A DNA stretch of 15,587 nt from Pseudomonadota bacterium (GCA_023412745.1 JAEZBZ010000083.1:1-15587); one strand, 5' to 3'; positions 1 through 7,001 are shown, counted from the first letter of the stretch. Program-made: numbers and translations. The notes: a model not told the origin generated them from the sequence alone.

Positions 1-36
1 GGTCACGGCCTCAGCAAGCTAAGTTACTGAAATGTA

Positions 37-113
37 TGGTACCGCCTCCCCGGTTCGAACGGGGGACCTCTAGATCCACAATCTAGCGCTCTAACCAACT
101 GAGCTAAGGCGGC
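37..113 (-). tRNA. tRNA-His (GTG anticodon)
   Basis: Read on the minus strand this folds as a complete cloverleaf with an encoded CCA tail. The acceptor stem is GCCGCCT/AGGCGGT, the anticodon loop is TTGTGGA (anticodon GTG, histidine) between CTAGA and TCTAG, and the T arm is CCCCG-TTCGAAC-CGGGG. Base 1 is G facing U72, base 73 is A, and the base before position 1 is T, so the usual bacterial G-1:C73 pair is absent. This matches the tRNA-His described for a subgroup of alphaproteobacteria including Caulobacter, where the histidyl-tRNA synthetase reads A73, U72 and the anticodon instead of G-1. Confidence 0.96.
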
Positions 114-131
114 ACTGGCACTCTGCGCCCG

Positions 132-161
132 CAAAAAGCGACACCGCGAGCCTGTCGTCAA
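132..161 (-). promoter_or_regulatory. possible sigma-70 promoter of tRNA-His
   Basis: On the minus strand CTTGACG (its TTGACG part at 156-161) matches the alphaproteobacterial -35 consensus CTTGAC. A weak -10 candidate, CTTTTT at 133-138, lies 17 bases downstream. The predicted start near 126 would leave a leader of about 13 bases before the tRNA. The -10 is poor, so only the -35 half is persuasive. Confidence 0.3.
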
Positions 162-315
162 GACGAAAATAAGCGATCCGGCCAATGGCGCCAAGTGCGA
201 GGGCCAAAATCTAGCGATCCACGGCCACAAAAGGCCTCAAGAGTGCTGCCACGCGAGTCTTTCCGTCGCACCCCGTGGCGTTGCAGGCTGCTGCGCATCC
301 GCGCCGGTCGCGGGC

Positions 316-333
316 CCGTGGAGGTCCCCACGG
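316..333 (-). terminator. hairpin 3' of the phasin gene, weak terminator candidate
   Basis: CCGTGG at 316-321 pairs perfectly with CCACGG at 328-333 around a 6-base loop, starting 12 bases after the phasin stop codon. No run of T follows on the minus strand, so it is not a classical Rho-independent terminator. It could protect the 3' end or be chance in GC-rich DNA. The rest of the gap between tRNA-His and phasin (114-344) shows no gene. Confidence 0.25.
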
Positions 334-344
334 CCAGCCGGCAA

Positions 345-719
345 TCAGGTCTTCGGCTGAGACTTCTGGGCAACCTCACCCATGAGGCGGCCGAGTTCCT
401 GAGCCTGCTGCGCGTAGGTCTGCATCTGGCGCTGCGCATGCTTCGACTGGATCTCAAGGTACTCTTTCAGATCGCGAGCGCGGGCCAGTTCACTGGCACA
501 CTGGAACCCGGCTTCCATGTTCTGCTCGGCGAAGCGCAGTGTACGCGCCTGCAGATCGACCATGGATTCGGCCATCGCGCCGGATTGCTTGGACATCGCA
601 TTCTGAGCCTGCCGCGCCATATCCATGAACTGGCTGTAGGCCGAACGCGCCTGTTCCACATTGCGCTCTGCGAGCTGGCGCACCTGCTCCGGAATTTCCA
701 TTTGCGGCTTGTCGTACAT
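345..719 (-). CDS. phasin family protein (polyhydroxyalkanoate granule-associated)
   Basis: This 124-residue protein is almost entirely amphipathic helix. It is rich in Gln, Ala, Met and Glu, with heptad-like spacing and no membrane segment or signal peptide. The stretches AYSQFMDMARQAQNAM and DLKEYLEIQSKHAQRQM are typical of the phasin family, small proteins that coat poly-hydroxyalkanoate granules and control their number and size. Its length is normal for the short alphaproteobacterial members. The ATG is preceded by a strong ribosome binding site (GGAGGT, 7 bases upstream), which settles the start. It is divergent from the histidine kinase at 831, with a gap of about 110 bases that must hold both promoters. 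Some phasin-domain proteins have no granule role. No PHA synthase is in the window, so the granule function is inferred from family. Confidence 0.88.
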   Translation of the reverse strand: MYDKPQMEIPEQVRQLAERNVEQARSAYSQFMDMARQAQNAMSKQSGAMAESMVDLQARTLRFAEQNMEAGFQCASELARARDLKEYLEIQSKHAQRQMQTYAQQAQELGRLMGEVAQKSQPKT

Positions 720-830
720 GCCTCACCTCCAGTTCACAGCACGGGTTCATTCAATCCGACGGCCAACTCTAGCATCGTCTTTCAGCCAGCCCCACACCGG
801 TTGTCTTCCACCGCGCTCGTCAGTCTTCCG

Positions 831-1955
831 ATGGACGCACATGCTAGCCTGACGTACAACTGCGCTCACTGCAACCGCCAGGACGGCCAGCACGTGAATT
901 CGCTGTCGCGGCCGGCCGATCCGGTGTCGGTCCCATTGGATCCCACCCGATATTCAGAGCCGGCCTGGGTCATTGATCTCGATCAAGCCAGGGTGACGAC
1001 CGCAAACGCCGCCGCTGGCGCGCTGTGGCGTGGCGCGCTGCGCGAAGGTGCAACCCTCGATCACGCGATGCCAGCGCTTAAGATCCTCAAATCCCTGTCT
1101 TCACCGGAGCAAACCTGCACGCTGCTGATCTGGACCCCGGATGGCATCGCTCATCTGCACGGCTTGTGCCGGATGGTCCCAGGAACCAGGTCGGTTCTCA
1201 TTGTCGCGCAACCTCAGTCGCCAGGCACACCTCCCACCTTTGCAGCGCGGCCCGACGCGTCATTCGCAAACGAGCGAATAGCGCGCGCGACACTGGCTCA
1301 CGAACTACGCACGCCGCTGAGCGCGATCATGGCGTTGGCCGAAATCATGAAGGACGAACGGCTCGGCGCGATGGGCAATGCCCGGTATCTCGTCTACGCC
1401 AGCGATATCTATGACAGCGCGCGGCACACACTCAGCGTGCTGGGCGCCATGCTCGAAGGCGAGAGCGAACAGCCCGCCGTCGAGTCGACGGACGTCGATG
1501 AAACCGTACGCAAATGCCTGTCCGCGATGCAAGGTCTGGCTGGCCAGAACACCGTTCACCTCGCGTCCACCTTCACCCCCGGCCAGCCCAGGCTCGCCAT
1601 CGATCGGCGCGTGCTGACCCAGATCCTGCTCAATCTGCTGTCGAACGCGCTCAAGTTCACTCCAGCCCACGGCACGGTGACCGTCGCGACCGCGCGCGGG
1701 GCCGACGGATCACTGACGCTGGCGGTCGCCGATACCGGCATGGGCATGGCGCCAGATGTCATCCAGCGTCTGCAGTCGCGCGACGGTGCGGGGCCCTCGG
1801 ATACAGCAGGCGGTTCGGGGTTGGGGCTACCGCTGGTCAAAGCACTGGCGCGCTCCAACAACGGGCGGGTCGACTTCGCCAGCACGCCGGGCGCCGGCAC
1901 GCGGGTCACCGTAACATTTCCGCCCGAGCGGGTGGTGGAGACCCCTCCAGCCTGA
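831..1955 (+). CDS. cytoplasmic sensor histidine kinase with PAS-like N-terminus
   Basis: From the ATG at 831 this is a 374-residue histidine kinase without membrane helices. Residues about 45-125 (from AWVIDLDQARV) look like a PAS-type sensor module. The HisKA domain has the phosphoacceptor H157 in LAHELRTPLSAI, followed by an EIMKDERLG...RY..YA.DIY segment typical of the alphaproteobacterial PleC/DivJ/PdhS group. The ATPase domain carries an N box (LLNLLSNALKF, about 266-276), a G1 box (DTGMGM, 301-306) and a G2 box (GGSGLGLPLV, 327-336). No response regulator is adjacent, so its partner is unknown. The start is uncertain: the frame is open far upstream, antisense to the phasin, and no good ribosome binding site precedes 831. 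A GTG at 894 would remove an N-terminal CxxC pair. The kinase assignment is firm; the pathway is not. Confidence 0.9.
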   Translation: MDAHASLTYNCAHCNRQDGQHVNSLSRPADPVSVPLDPTRYSEPAWVIDLDQARVTTANAAAGALWRGALREGATLDHAMPALKILKSLSSPEQTCTLLIWTPDGIAHLHGLCRMVPGTRSVLIVAQPQSPGTPPTFAARPDASFANERIARATLAHELRTPLSAIMALAEIMKDERLGAMGNARYLVYASDIYDSARHTLSVLGAMLEGESEQPAVESTDVDETVRKCLSAMQGLAGQNTVHLASTFTPGQPRLAIDRRVLTQILLNLLSNALKFTPAHGTVTVATARGADGSLTLAVADTGMGMAPDVIQRLQSRDGAGPSDTAGGSGLGLPLVKALARSNNGRVDFASTPGAGTRVTVTFPPERVVETPPA

Positions 1956-1995
1956 ACGCCATCCGTATCGCCCGGGCCAGGCAAGCATAGTTTAT

Positions 1996-2014
1996 ACTTC
2001 GACTAATTCTAAGT
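1996..2014. promoter_or_regulatory. candidate Irr/ICE-like iron-responsive operator
   Basis: A 19-base imperfect palindrome centred on A2005 has 7 of 9 symmetric positions paired (ACTTCGAC...TTCTAAGT). Against the rhizobial Irr-box pattern TTTAGAA-N3-TTCTAAA, as I remember it, the right half matches 6 of 7 and the left half 4 of 7. A possible -10 hexamer, TATACT, overlaps it at 1993-1998, though I see no matching -35. It lies about 80 bases before an iron-type ABC permease, which makes an iron regulator site plausible. The fit is imperfect. Confidence 0.38.
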
Positions 2015-2091
2015 AATTGCGCGCCTCAAAACTAGCATCTGAGCCGGCTCACGCGGAATTTAGACATTTTCCGTCAGGATACGCACCGGGG

Positions 2092-3873
2092 ATGCTTGAC
2101 CCTCGGGAAAACCTGCCTGATGGTCCGTGGCCCATGCGGGACCAAGCTCCACCTTCCGAACGTCCACCGCTGTTGCAGAGCATCACACGCGTGATGACTG
2201 TGATGCCGCGCCTCCTGTCCGCGTGGCACGCGCGGCGCACCGCATCGTCCTGCTGGACGATTGTCGTTGCACTGGTCGTGACGGTGATGCTGCTGCCGCT
2301 GGTCACAATCGGCCTGCTCGCGGTCACACCGACCGATAACATCTGGCCGCATCTGCTCGAGAACGTGCTACCGCGCGCCCTGCGCGAGACGCTGCTGCTG
2401 GCATTTGGCGTCGGCCTGTTCACTCTGGCCATCGGCACGGCGACCGCATGGTTCGTGACCATGTACCGCTTCCCGGGCCGGTCGCTGATCGATCGTCTGC
2501 TGGTTATCCCGCTCGCCATGCCGACCTACATCGTCGCCTATTGCTATGTCGACCTGCTGGATTTCGCGGGGCCGGTGCAGACTTGGCTGCGCGGCACCTT
2601 CGGATGGGCGACGCCGCGGGACTACTGGTTCCCGCAGATTCGTTCGATCAGTGGCGCCATCTTTCTTCTGGGCGTCGTTCTATATCCCTATGTCTACCTG
2701 ACGGCGCGGGCGAGCTTCGTGCAGCAGTCCGTCTGTGTGCTCGAAGTGGCGCGCACGCTTGGCCGCACATCGCTGGGTACGTTCTGGGCGGTGGCCTTGC
2801 CGTTAGCCCGGCCGGCCCTCGCCGCCGGCGTCGCGCTGGCGCTCATGGAAAGCCTCAACGATCTCGGCGCGGTCCAGCATCTCGGCGTCGAGACATTGAC
2901 TGTCAGCATCTACACGACGTGGCTGCAGCGCTCCAATCTCGGTGGCGCCGCCCAGCTCGCGACGGTCATGCTGCTCTTCGTGGCGCTGCTGTTCACCATC
3001 GAGCGGCTGGCGCGCGGACAAGGCAAATTCCACCATACGACGAGCCGCTATCGTGCCATTCCGTTCTCGGATGTCGAAGGCTGGAAGGGGTATCTAGCCG
3101 CCACAATCTGCGCGCTGCCGTTCATCTTCGGATTCGTGCTGCCGTTCGGGGTGTTGATCGGGCCAGCGATCCGTCATGCGGCAGAAGCCAGCAACACGGA
3201 CTTCTGGCGCGCTGCCGGTAACAGCGTCATGCTGTCCGCGCTGGCCGCGATGCTCGCGGTTTTCTGCGCTGTCGTGCTGGCCTACTCCCAGCGGATCGCC
3301 TCCAATCGCATCACTCGTCCGGCAACGCAGGCCGCAGGGCTGGGTTACGCGGTGCCGGGCACGGTGCTGGCGCTCGGCCTGATGTTCCCGCTGGCCCGGT
3401 TCGACAACTTTATTGACGGCCTGGCGCGCGACTATCTCGGGGTGTCGACCGGCCTGCTACTGTCGGGCACGCTGTTCGCTCTGGTACTGGCCTACACGAT
3501 ACGGTTTCTGGCCGTCGCGCTCGGTTCGGTCGATGCCGGTTTGCAAAGGATATCGCCCAACCTCGACGCCGCCGCGCGCACACTGGGGCAGAATTCGCTC
3601 TCCGCGCTGTGGCGGGTGCATCTACCGTTGCTGCTGCCGGCCATCGGCGCAGGCGGCTTGCTGGTGTTCGTCGATTCCATGAAGGAGCTGCCGGCGACGC
3701 TGCTGATGCGTCCGTTCAACTTCGATACGCTGGCGACGCAAATCTACAATTACGCCGCGCTGGAACTGTTCGAGCGCACGGCCCCCGGCGCGCTGGCGAT
3801 TGTCGCGGTCGGGCTTATTCCGGTGCTGCTGCTGCATCGGGCGATCGCCACGGGGCGTGCCGGCGGCGGCTGA
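2092..3873 (+). CDS. iron(III)-type ABC transporter permease, two fused permease domains
   Basis: This 593-residue inner-membrane protein joins two homologous permease halves, as in the FbpB/SfuB group of ferric iron importers. Each half has about six hydrophobic helices and ends with an EAA-type loop that docks the ATPase: residues about 218-237 (VARTLGRTSLGTFWAVALP) and 493-512 (AARTLGQNSLSALWRVHLP). The phrases ESLNDLGAVQHLGVETL and DSMKELPATLLMRPFNFDTLA are characteristic of the iron branch. Neither the periplasmic binding protein nor the ATPase lies beside it, so it must work with subunits encoded elsewhere. The start is unclear: the frame is open upstream to a TTG at 2017; ATGs lie at 2092, 2134 and 2194, none with a good ribosome binding site. 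I chose 2092. It ends 7 bases from the convergent kinase gene. Confidence 0.9.
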   Translation: MLDPRENLPDGPWPMRDQAPPSERPPLLQSITRVMTVMPRLLSAWHARRTASSCWTIVVALVVTVMLLPLVTIGLLAVTPTDNIWPHLLENVLPRALRETLLLAFGVGLFTLAIGTATAWFVTMYRFPGRSLIDRLLVIPLAMPTYIVAYCYVDLLDFAGPVQTWLRGTFGWATPRDYWFPQIRSISGAIFLLGVVLYPYVYLTARASFVQQSVCVLEVARTLGRTSLGTFWAVALPLARPALAAGVALALMESLNDLGAVQHLGVETLTVSIYTTWLQRSNLGGAAQLATVMLLFVALLFTIERLARGQGKFHHTTSRYRAIPFSDVEGWKGYLAATICALPFIFGFVLPFGVLIGPAIRHAAEASNTDFWRAAGNSVMLSALAAMLAVFCAVVLAYSQRIASNRITRPATQAAGLGYAVPGTVLALGLMFPLARFDNFIDGLARDYLGVSTGLLLSGTLFALVLAYTIRFLAVALGSVDAGLQRISPNLDAAARTLGQNSLSALWRVHLPLLLPAIGAGGLLVFVDSMKELPATLLMRPFNFDTLATQIYNYAALELFERTAPGALAIVAVGLIPVLLLHRAIATGRAGGG

Positions 3874-3880
3874 CCGGCCG

Positions 3881-4969
3881 TTAGAAAATGCGCGGCGGCT
3901 GCCCCAGCACGGATGCGATTGGCGCAGACAGCCGCCACATCACACAGCCGCCGTCGAACGACAGCTCGGCCTCGCCGTTGAGCGACAGTGGCACAACCTG
4001 GCGCAGCACGACTGAGCCGAAGCCTTCATCCTGCGGTGCGACCACGCCGGGCCCACCGTCCTCCCGCCAGGAGATCTGAAAGCGCCGTGCATTGCCTTCG
4101 TCCTCCGCGACCGACCAGCGCAGCAGCACACGGCCGGAATGCCCGGACAGCGAGCCGTGCTTGGCCGCATTGGTCGCCAGCTCATGCATGGCTAAACCGA
4201 TGTTCTGCGCGCCCTCGGGGCTCAAGAACACCCTGTCGCCTTCAATCACGACGCGCTCTTCGTTATCGCCGATAAACGGCGCAAGCTGACCGCGCACCAA
4301 GCGCTCCAGATCGGCGCCACGCCAGTCGTTGCGAACGAGTTCGTCGGTCGCCTCGCCGAGCCCTCTCAGTCGCGCCATGAATCGCGTCTCGAATTCCTCG
4401 CGGCTCGCGGCGTGGCGAAACGTCTGACGCGCCATCGACTGCACGACGGCCAGCATATTCTTGGAGCGGTGCGCCAATTCACGCAGCAGCAGATTTGTCT
4501 GCTCGACCGCTTCGCTGAGTTCGCGCGTGCGTTCCGCGACGCGCATTTCGATCTCGGTTGTCATGGAGCCGAGCTCGATCGGAACAGACGCGAGATCGGT
4601 TGTGGGCGGGCAGCTCTGACCAACACTGACGGTTGGTCGCGACATTCGCCAAAAGGCCAAAACCGCCAGGACCAAGGCTGCACCAAGCATCGTCACCTTT
4701 GCGATGGCGTGGCCGTACGGCACTGCCCACCACAGCGCGATAAAACTGAAAACATGCGCCACGCCACCCAGCGCGATCAACCCTGCAATAGGAAATCCAA
4801 ATGTGCGAATTTCAGAATTCGGGTGGCGCAAAGTGACGACAATAATTGCGACAGGAATGGCGAAATACAAAATCGCCAGAACCAGGTCCGAACCGCCGTA
4901 CACTGTCAAAAGCAGCGGATTCGCGCCATGCGATTGATAGTCAGCGCCATTGGTCGGGAAATTGATCAT
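3881..4969 (-). CDS. HWE-family membrane histidine kinase with ethylene-receptor-like sensor domain
   Basis: This is a 362-residue sensor kinase. Residues about 24-107 form three membrane helices (DLVLAILYFAIP, GLIALGGVAHVFSF, IAKVTMLGAALVLAV) resembling the ethylene-binding domain of plant ETR1. A helical linker (about 130-160) follows. The kinase core begins with H167 in ELAHRSKNMLAVVQS. The N box HELATNAAKHG (262-272) with its His, and WRE (301-303) before DGGPG, are the H and W-x-E that define the HWE family. GFGSVVLRQVVP is the G2 region. HWE kinases such as PhyK and LovK often feed the alphaproteobacterial general stress response. The gene is divergent from the Crp/Fnr regulator at 5053. 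Its own ribosome binding site is weak. The kinase call is firm; ligand and partner are unknown. Confidence 0.9.
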   Translation of the reverse strand: MINFPTNGADYQSHGANPLLLTVYGGSDLVLAILYFAIPVAIIVVTLRHPNSEIRTFGFPIAGLIALGGVAHVFSFIALWWAVPYGHAIAKVTMLGAALVLAVLAFWRMSRPTVSVGQSCPPTTDLASVPIELGSMTTEIEMRVAERTRELSEAVEQTNLLLRELAHRSKNMLAVVQSMARQTFRHAASREEFETRFMARLRGLGEATDELVRNDWRGADLERLVRGQLAPFIGDNEERVVIEGDRVFLSPEGAQNIGLAMHELATNAAKHGSLSGHSGRVLLRWSVAEDEGNARRFQISWREDGGPGVVAPQDEGFGSVVLRQVVPLSLNGEAELSFDGGCVMWRLSAPIASVLGQPPRIF

Positions 4970-4982
4970 GAGCCGAGGCCCG

Positions 4983-5007
4983 GGAACGAAGGAATTCTCG
5001 CCGCGTT
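4983..5007 (+). promoter_or_regulatory. EcfG-type general stress response promoter (GGAAC-N16-CGTT)
   Basis: GGAAC at 4983-4987 and CGTT at 5004-5007 are separated by exactly 16 bases, a perfect match to the consensus of the alphaproteobacterial general stress sigma factor EcfG. It points toward the Crp/Fnr gene, would start transcription near 5013, and leaves a leader of about 40 bases. I found no comparable site pointing the other way toward the kinase. Confidence 0.72.
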
Positions 5008-5040
5008 ATTTCCATTGAACCCGAAGGACAAGGAATTCTC
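4989..5040. repeat. pair of 11-base direct repeats between kinase and Crp/Fnr gene
   Basis: AAGGAATTCTC occurs at 4989-4999 and again at 5030-5040, 41 bases apart start to start, close to four helical turns. The first copy lies inside the spacer of the EcfG-type promoter. The second is 12 bases before the ATG at 5053 and may serve as its ribosome binding region. The spacing would suit a DNA-binding protein contacting one face of the helix, but a simple local duplication is equally possible. Confidence 0.5.
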
Positions 5041-5052
5041 CAGGCTATTTTC

Positions 5053-5748
5053 ATGGCTCATAATAGGCTGCTTCAGGCTCTTCCTCTGCCCGATCGCAAT
5101 CTGCTTTCCCCTCACATGATGGAAAAACCTCTGCAGAAAAACGCCGTGCTGTTTGAAGCCGGCGCGCCGATCACCCACATCTATTTTCCGCATTCGGGTG
5201 TAGTGACATTGGAAGTGATGAGTGCGGAAGGCGTTTCCGTTGAAGCGACGACCATAGGTCTGGAAGGCGCGATCGGCATCGGCGGCATGATGGGCGGCGA
5301 CGTCTCCTTCACGCGGCAAACAGTCGAGCTTCCAGGACATGCATCCATTATCGAGCGGCGGCATTTTCTCGACGCTGTCAACACCAGTGCGACACTGCGG
5401 GAACTCATGTTTCGCCACGCGGATACATTCGTGGCTCAGCTCCTGCAAACTGCCGTCTGTAACGCGCTGCACGATGCCGAGGAACGGCTCGCGCGCGGAT
5501 TGCTTCAACTCGCGGATCGCTGGCACGATGCCGAAATCCCGATAACGCACGAAGTGCTGAGCACCATGCTGGGCGTCCGCCGCTCCACGGTCACTTTGGC
5601 GGCCCGCGTCATGCAGTCGGCCGGCTTCATACGCTATCGCCGCGGCAAGATCGTAATTGCCGATAGAGCAGGCCTCGAGCAACTCGCCTGCGAATGTTAC
5701 GGCATCATCACTGATCTGCAAGCGCGCCTGACCGCCCAACTCGAGTAA
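5053..5748 (+). CDS. Crp/Fnr family transcriptional regulator
   Basis: This 231-residue protein has a cyclic-nucleotide-binding-like beta barrel (about 20-120), a dimer helix (about 125-155, HADTFVAQLLQTAVCNALHD) and a Crp-type winged helix-turn-helix (about 165-205, LSTMLGVRRSTVTLAARVMQSAGFIRYRRGKIVI). The phosphate-binding cassette is degenerate: around GIGGMMGGDVSFTRQ the Glu used by CRP to bind cAMP is missing and only one Arg (R88) is candidate. It also lacks the N-terminal Cys cluster of Fnr. It therefore probably binds neither cAMP nor an iron-sulfur cluster in the standard way. The ATG at 5053 fits the family's N-terminus (NRLLQALPLPDRNLL). An EcfG-type promoter precedes it, suggesting stress induction. 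Family and fold are clear; targets and signal are unknown. Confidence 0.92.
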   Translation: MAHNRLLQALPLPDRNLLSPHMMEKPLQKNAVLFEAGAPITHIYFPHSGVVTLEVMSAEGVSVEATTIGLEGAIGIGGMMGGDVSFTRQTVELPGHASIIERRHFLDAVNTSATLRELMFRHADTFVAQLLQTAVCNALHDAEERLARGLLQLADRWHDAEIPITHEVLSTMLGVRRSTVTLAARVMQSAGFIRYRRGKIVIADRAGLEQLACECYGIITDLQARLTAQLE

Positions 5749-5806
5749 CGCTTGAGCCATGCGCCCCCCGGCGCGCGTGCACGAGCTTCCGCGTTTAACT
5801 ACACTA

Positions 5807-5829
5807 CGCACCGGCGCGCTGTCGGTGCG
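5807..5829. terminator. hairpin between convergent genes
   Basis: CGCACCG at 5807-5813 pairs with CGGTGCG at 5823-5829 around a 9-base loop, midway between the ends of the Crp/Fnr gene and the convergent aspartoacylase-family gene. It could help stop transcription from either side, but no T run follows on either strand. Confidence 0.3.
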
Positions 5830-5875
5830 GTATCGCACATAACCGTCAGTGATCTGCCGTTAGCTGCACGAGCAA

Positions 5876-6931
5876 TCAGATGATCTCGTCCTCGTCCATG
5901 ACCGGCTCCGGCGCAGCGGCTTCGCGCGGCGCGCCCTTGGCCGGGATCCTGCGGCCGATCTCCTCCGACCAGGCCAGATGGAACAGCGCATCGCCCATGT
6001 TCACGATCGGCAACGTCGTGCGGCCGACGATGATGCCGCGACGGGGCGCCCGCACCGCGACGTCGTTGTCCTCGTAGGGATTGGCGATATGGCCGATGAC
6101 CTCGCCCTCACCAACCGCGTCGCCAATGCGGCGCGACGACCTCAGCACGCCGCCCTCGGGTGCACGCACCCACTTGGCGGCATTGGCGAAGATCGGCTCC
6201 GGACGATCGTCCAGCATCGCGGCATCGACACCATCGGGCAGCTCCAGCATGCCGATCTTCAGCATGACATTGGCGATGCCATCGACGCCCGCCTTGATAG
6301 CGAACTCATCGAAGCGCAGGCCCTCGCCGCCCTCATAGACCAGCACATCGACACCGGCTTCCCGCGCCGCCTTGCGCAATGAGCCGCTGCGCTCCGCGCT
6401 CTCCAGAATGACCTGGGTGCCGAAGGCGGTGCTGAGTTCCCTGCAGCGCGGGCGATTGGAAAACTCGCAGCGGATCTGCGGGAGATTGACCCGGTGCACC
6501 GCCGCCGTGTGCAAATCGATGCCGATCTGGCAGCGCCGGACGACCTCGTTCAAAAGAAGATGCGCCAACCGCGCCGCCAGCGAGCCATTCGGCGAACCTG
6601 GAAACGACCGGTTGAGATCGCGGCGGTCGGGCAGATAGCGCGAGCGGCCGATGAACCCATAAACGTTGACCACCGGCACACACAGCAGCGTGCCACGGAT
6701 ATTGCCCGGTTGCACGGTGCGCAGCACGCGCCGGATGATCTCCACACCGTTCAACTCGTCACCGTGAATGGCCGCGGTCACGAACATGGCGGGGCCAGGC
6801 AGCTTGCCGTTCAGCACGTGGACCGGCAACGTCACAGGGGTATGGTTGGACAGCTTGGAAACGGGAATATCGACGAGCACGCGCTCGCCGGGGGGCACCG
6901 AGACGCCACCGATTTCAAAATGTTGCTTCAC
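5876..6931 (-). CDS. succinylglutamate desuccinylase/aspartoacylase family zinc hydrolase
   Basis: The protein (351 residues from a GTG at 6931) belongs to the AstE/AspA branch of M14 zinc carboxypeptidase-like enzymes, which remove acyl groups from amino acids. Visible signatures are the zinc-ligand motif HGDE (in AAIHGDELNGVEI), the substrate loop DLNRSFPG, and the third ligand in GIDLHT. The C-terminal third (from about KWVRAPEGGVLRS) is a beta-rich barrel-like domain common in bacterial members, and the tail ends in an acidic MDEDEII. No ast operon genes are nearby, so the true substrate is unknown and arginine catabolism should not be assumed. The start is a choice: an in-frame TTG at 6946 lies right against its only purine run, whereas GTG 6931 has GGAA 9 bases upstream. 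It lies 70 bases downstream of acetoacetate-CoA ligase on the same strand and may be co-transcribed. Confidence 0.87.
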   Translation of the reverse strand: MKQHFEIGGVSVPPGERVLVDIPVSKLSNHTPVTLPVHVLNGKLPGPAMFVTAAIHGDELNGVEIIRRVLRTVQPGNIRGTLLCVPVVNVYGFIGRSRYLPDRRDLNRSFPGSPNGSLAARLAHLLLNEVVRRCQIGIDLHTAAVHRVNLPQIRCEFSNRPRCRELSTAFGTQVILESAERSGSLRKAAREAGVDVLVYEGGEGLRFDEFAIKAGVDGIANVMLKIGMLELPDGVDAAMLDDRPEPIFANAAKWVRAPEGGVLRSSRRIGDAVGEGEVIGHIANPYEDNDVAVRAPRRGIIVGRTTLPIVNMGDALFHLAWSEEIGRRIPAKGAPREAAAPEPVMDEDEII

Positions 6932-7001
6932 GGACGAATTCCGCAACCTGCTGCGTCACCAAACGCGCGGCCGGATGGCCCCGCGCCGGTGGGGTATACG
7001 C

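Noticed and set aside
195..830. N-terminal extension of the histidine kinase frame upstream of 831
   Set aside because: It runs antisense through the whole phasin gene, has no kinase-like or domain-like content, and is the usual byproduct of GC-rich codon bias.
2448..3221. Plus-strand open frame inside the iron permease
   Set aside because: Arg/Ala/Gly-rich shadow frame without any motif; the permease frame has helices and EAA loops across the same bases.
4985..5009. A second EcfG-type promoter on the minus strand toward the HWE kinase
   Set aside because: The minus-strand reading gives CGTT at the right spacing but only ATAAC in place of GGAAC, so the -35 is not convincing.
4966..5838. Long minus-strand open frame opposite the Crp/Fnr gene
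   Set aside because: It is the mirror of a confidently identified gene, has no recognisable domain and would overlap the divergent promoter region.
5876..6931. Naming the hydrolase astE of the arginine succinyltransferase pathway
   Set aside because: None of the other ast genes is present and the protein family is broad, so only the family-level name is supported.
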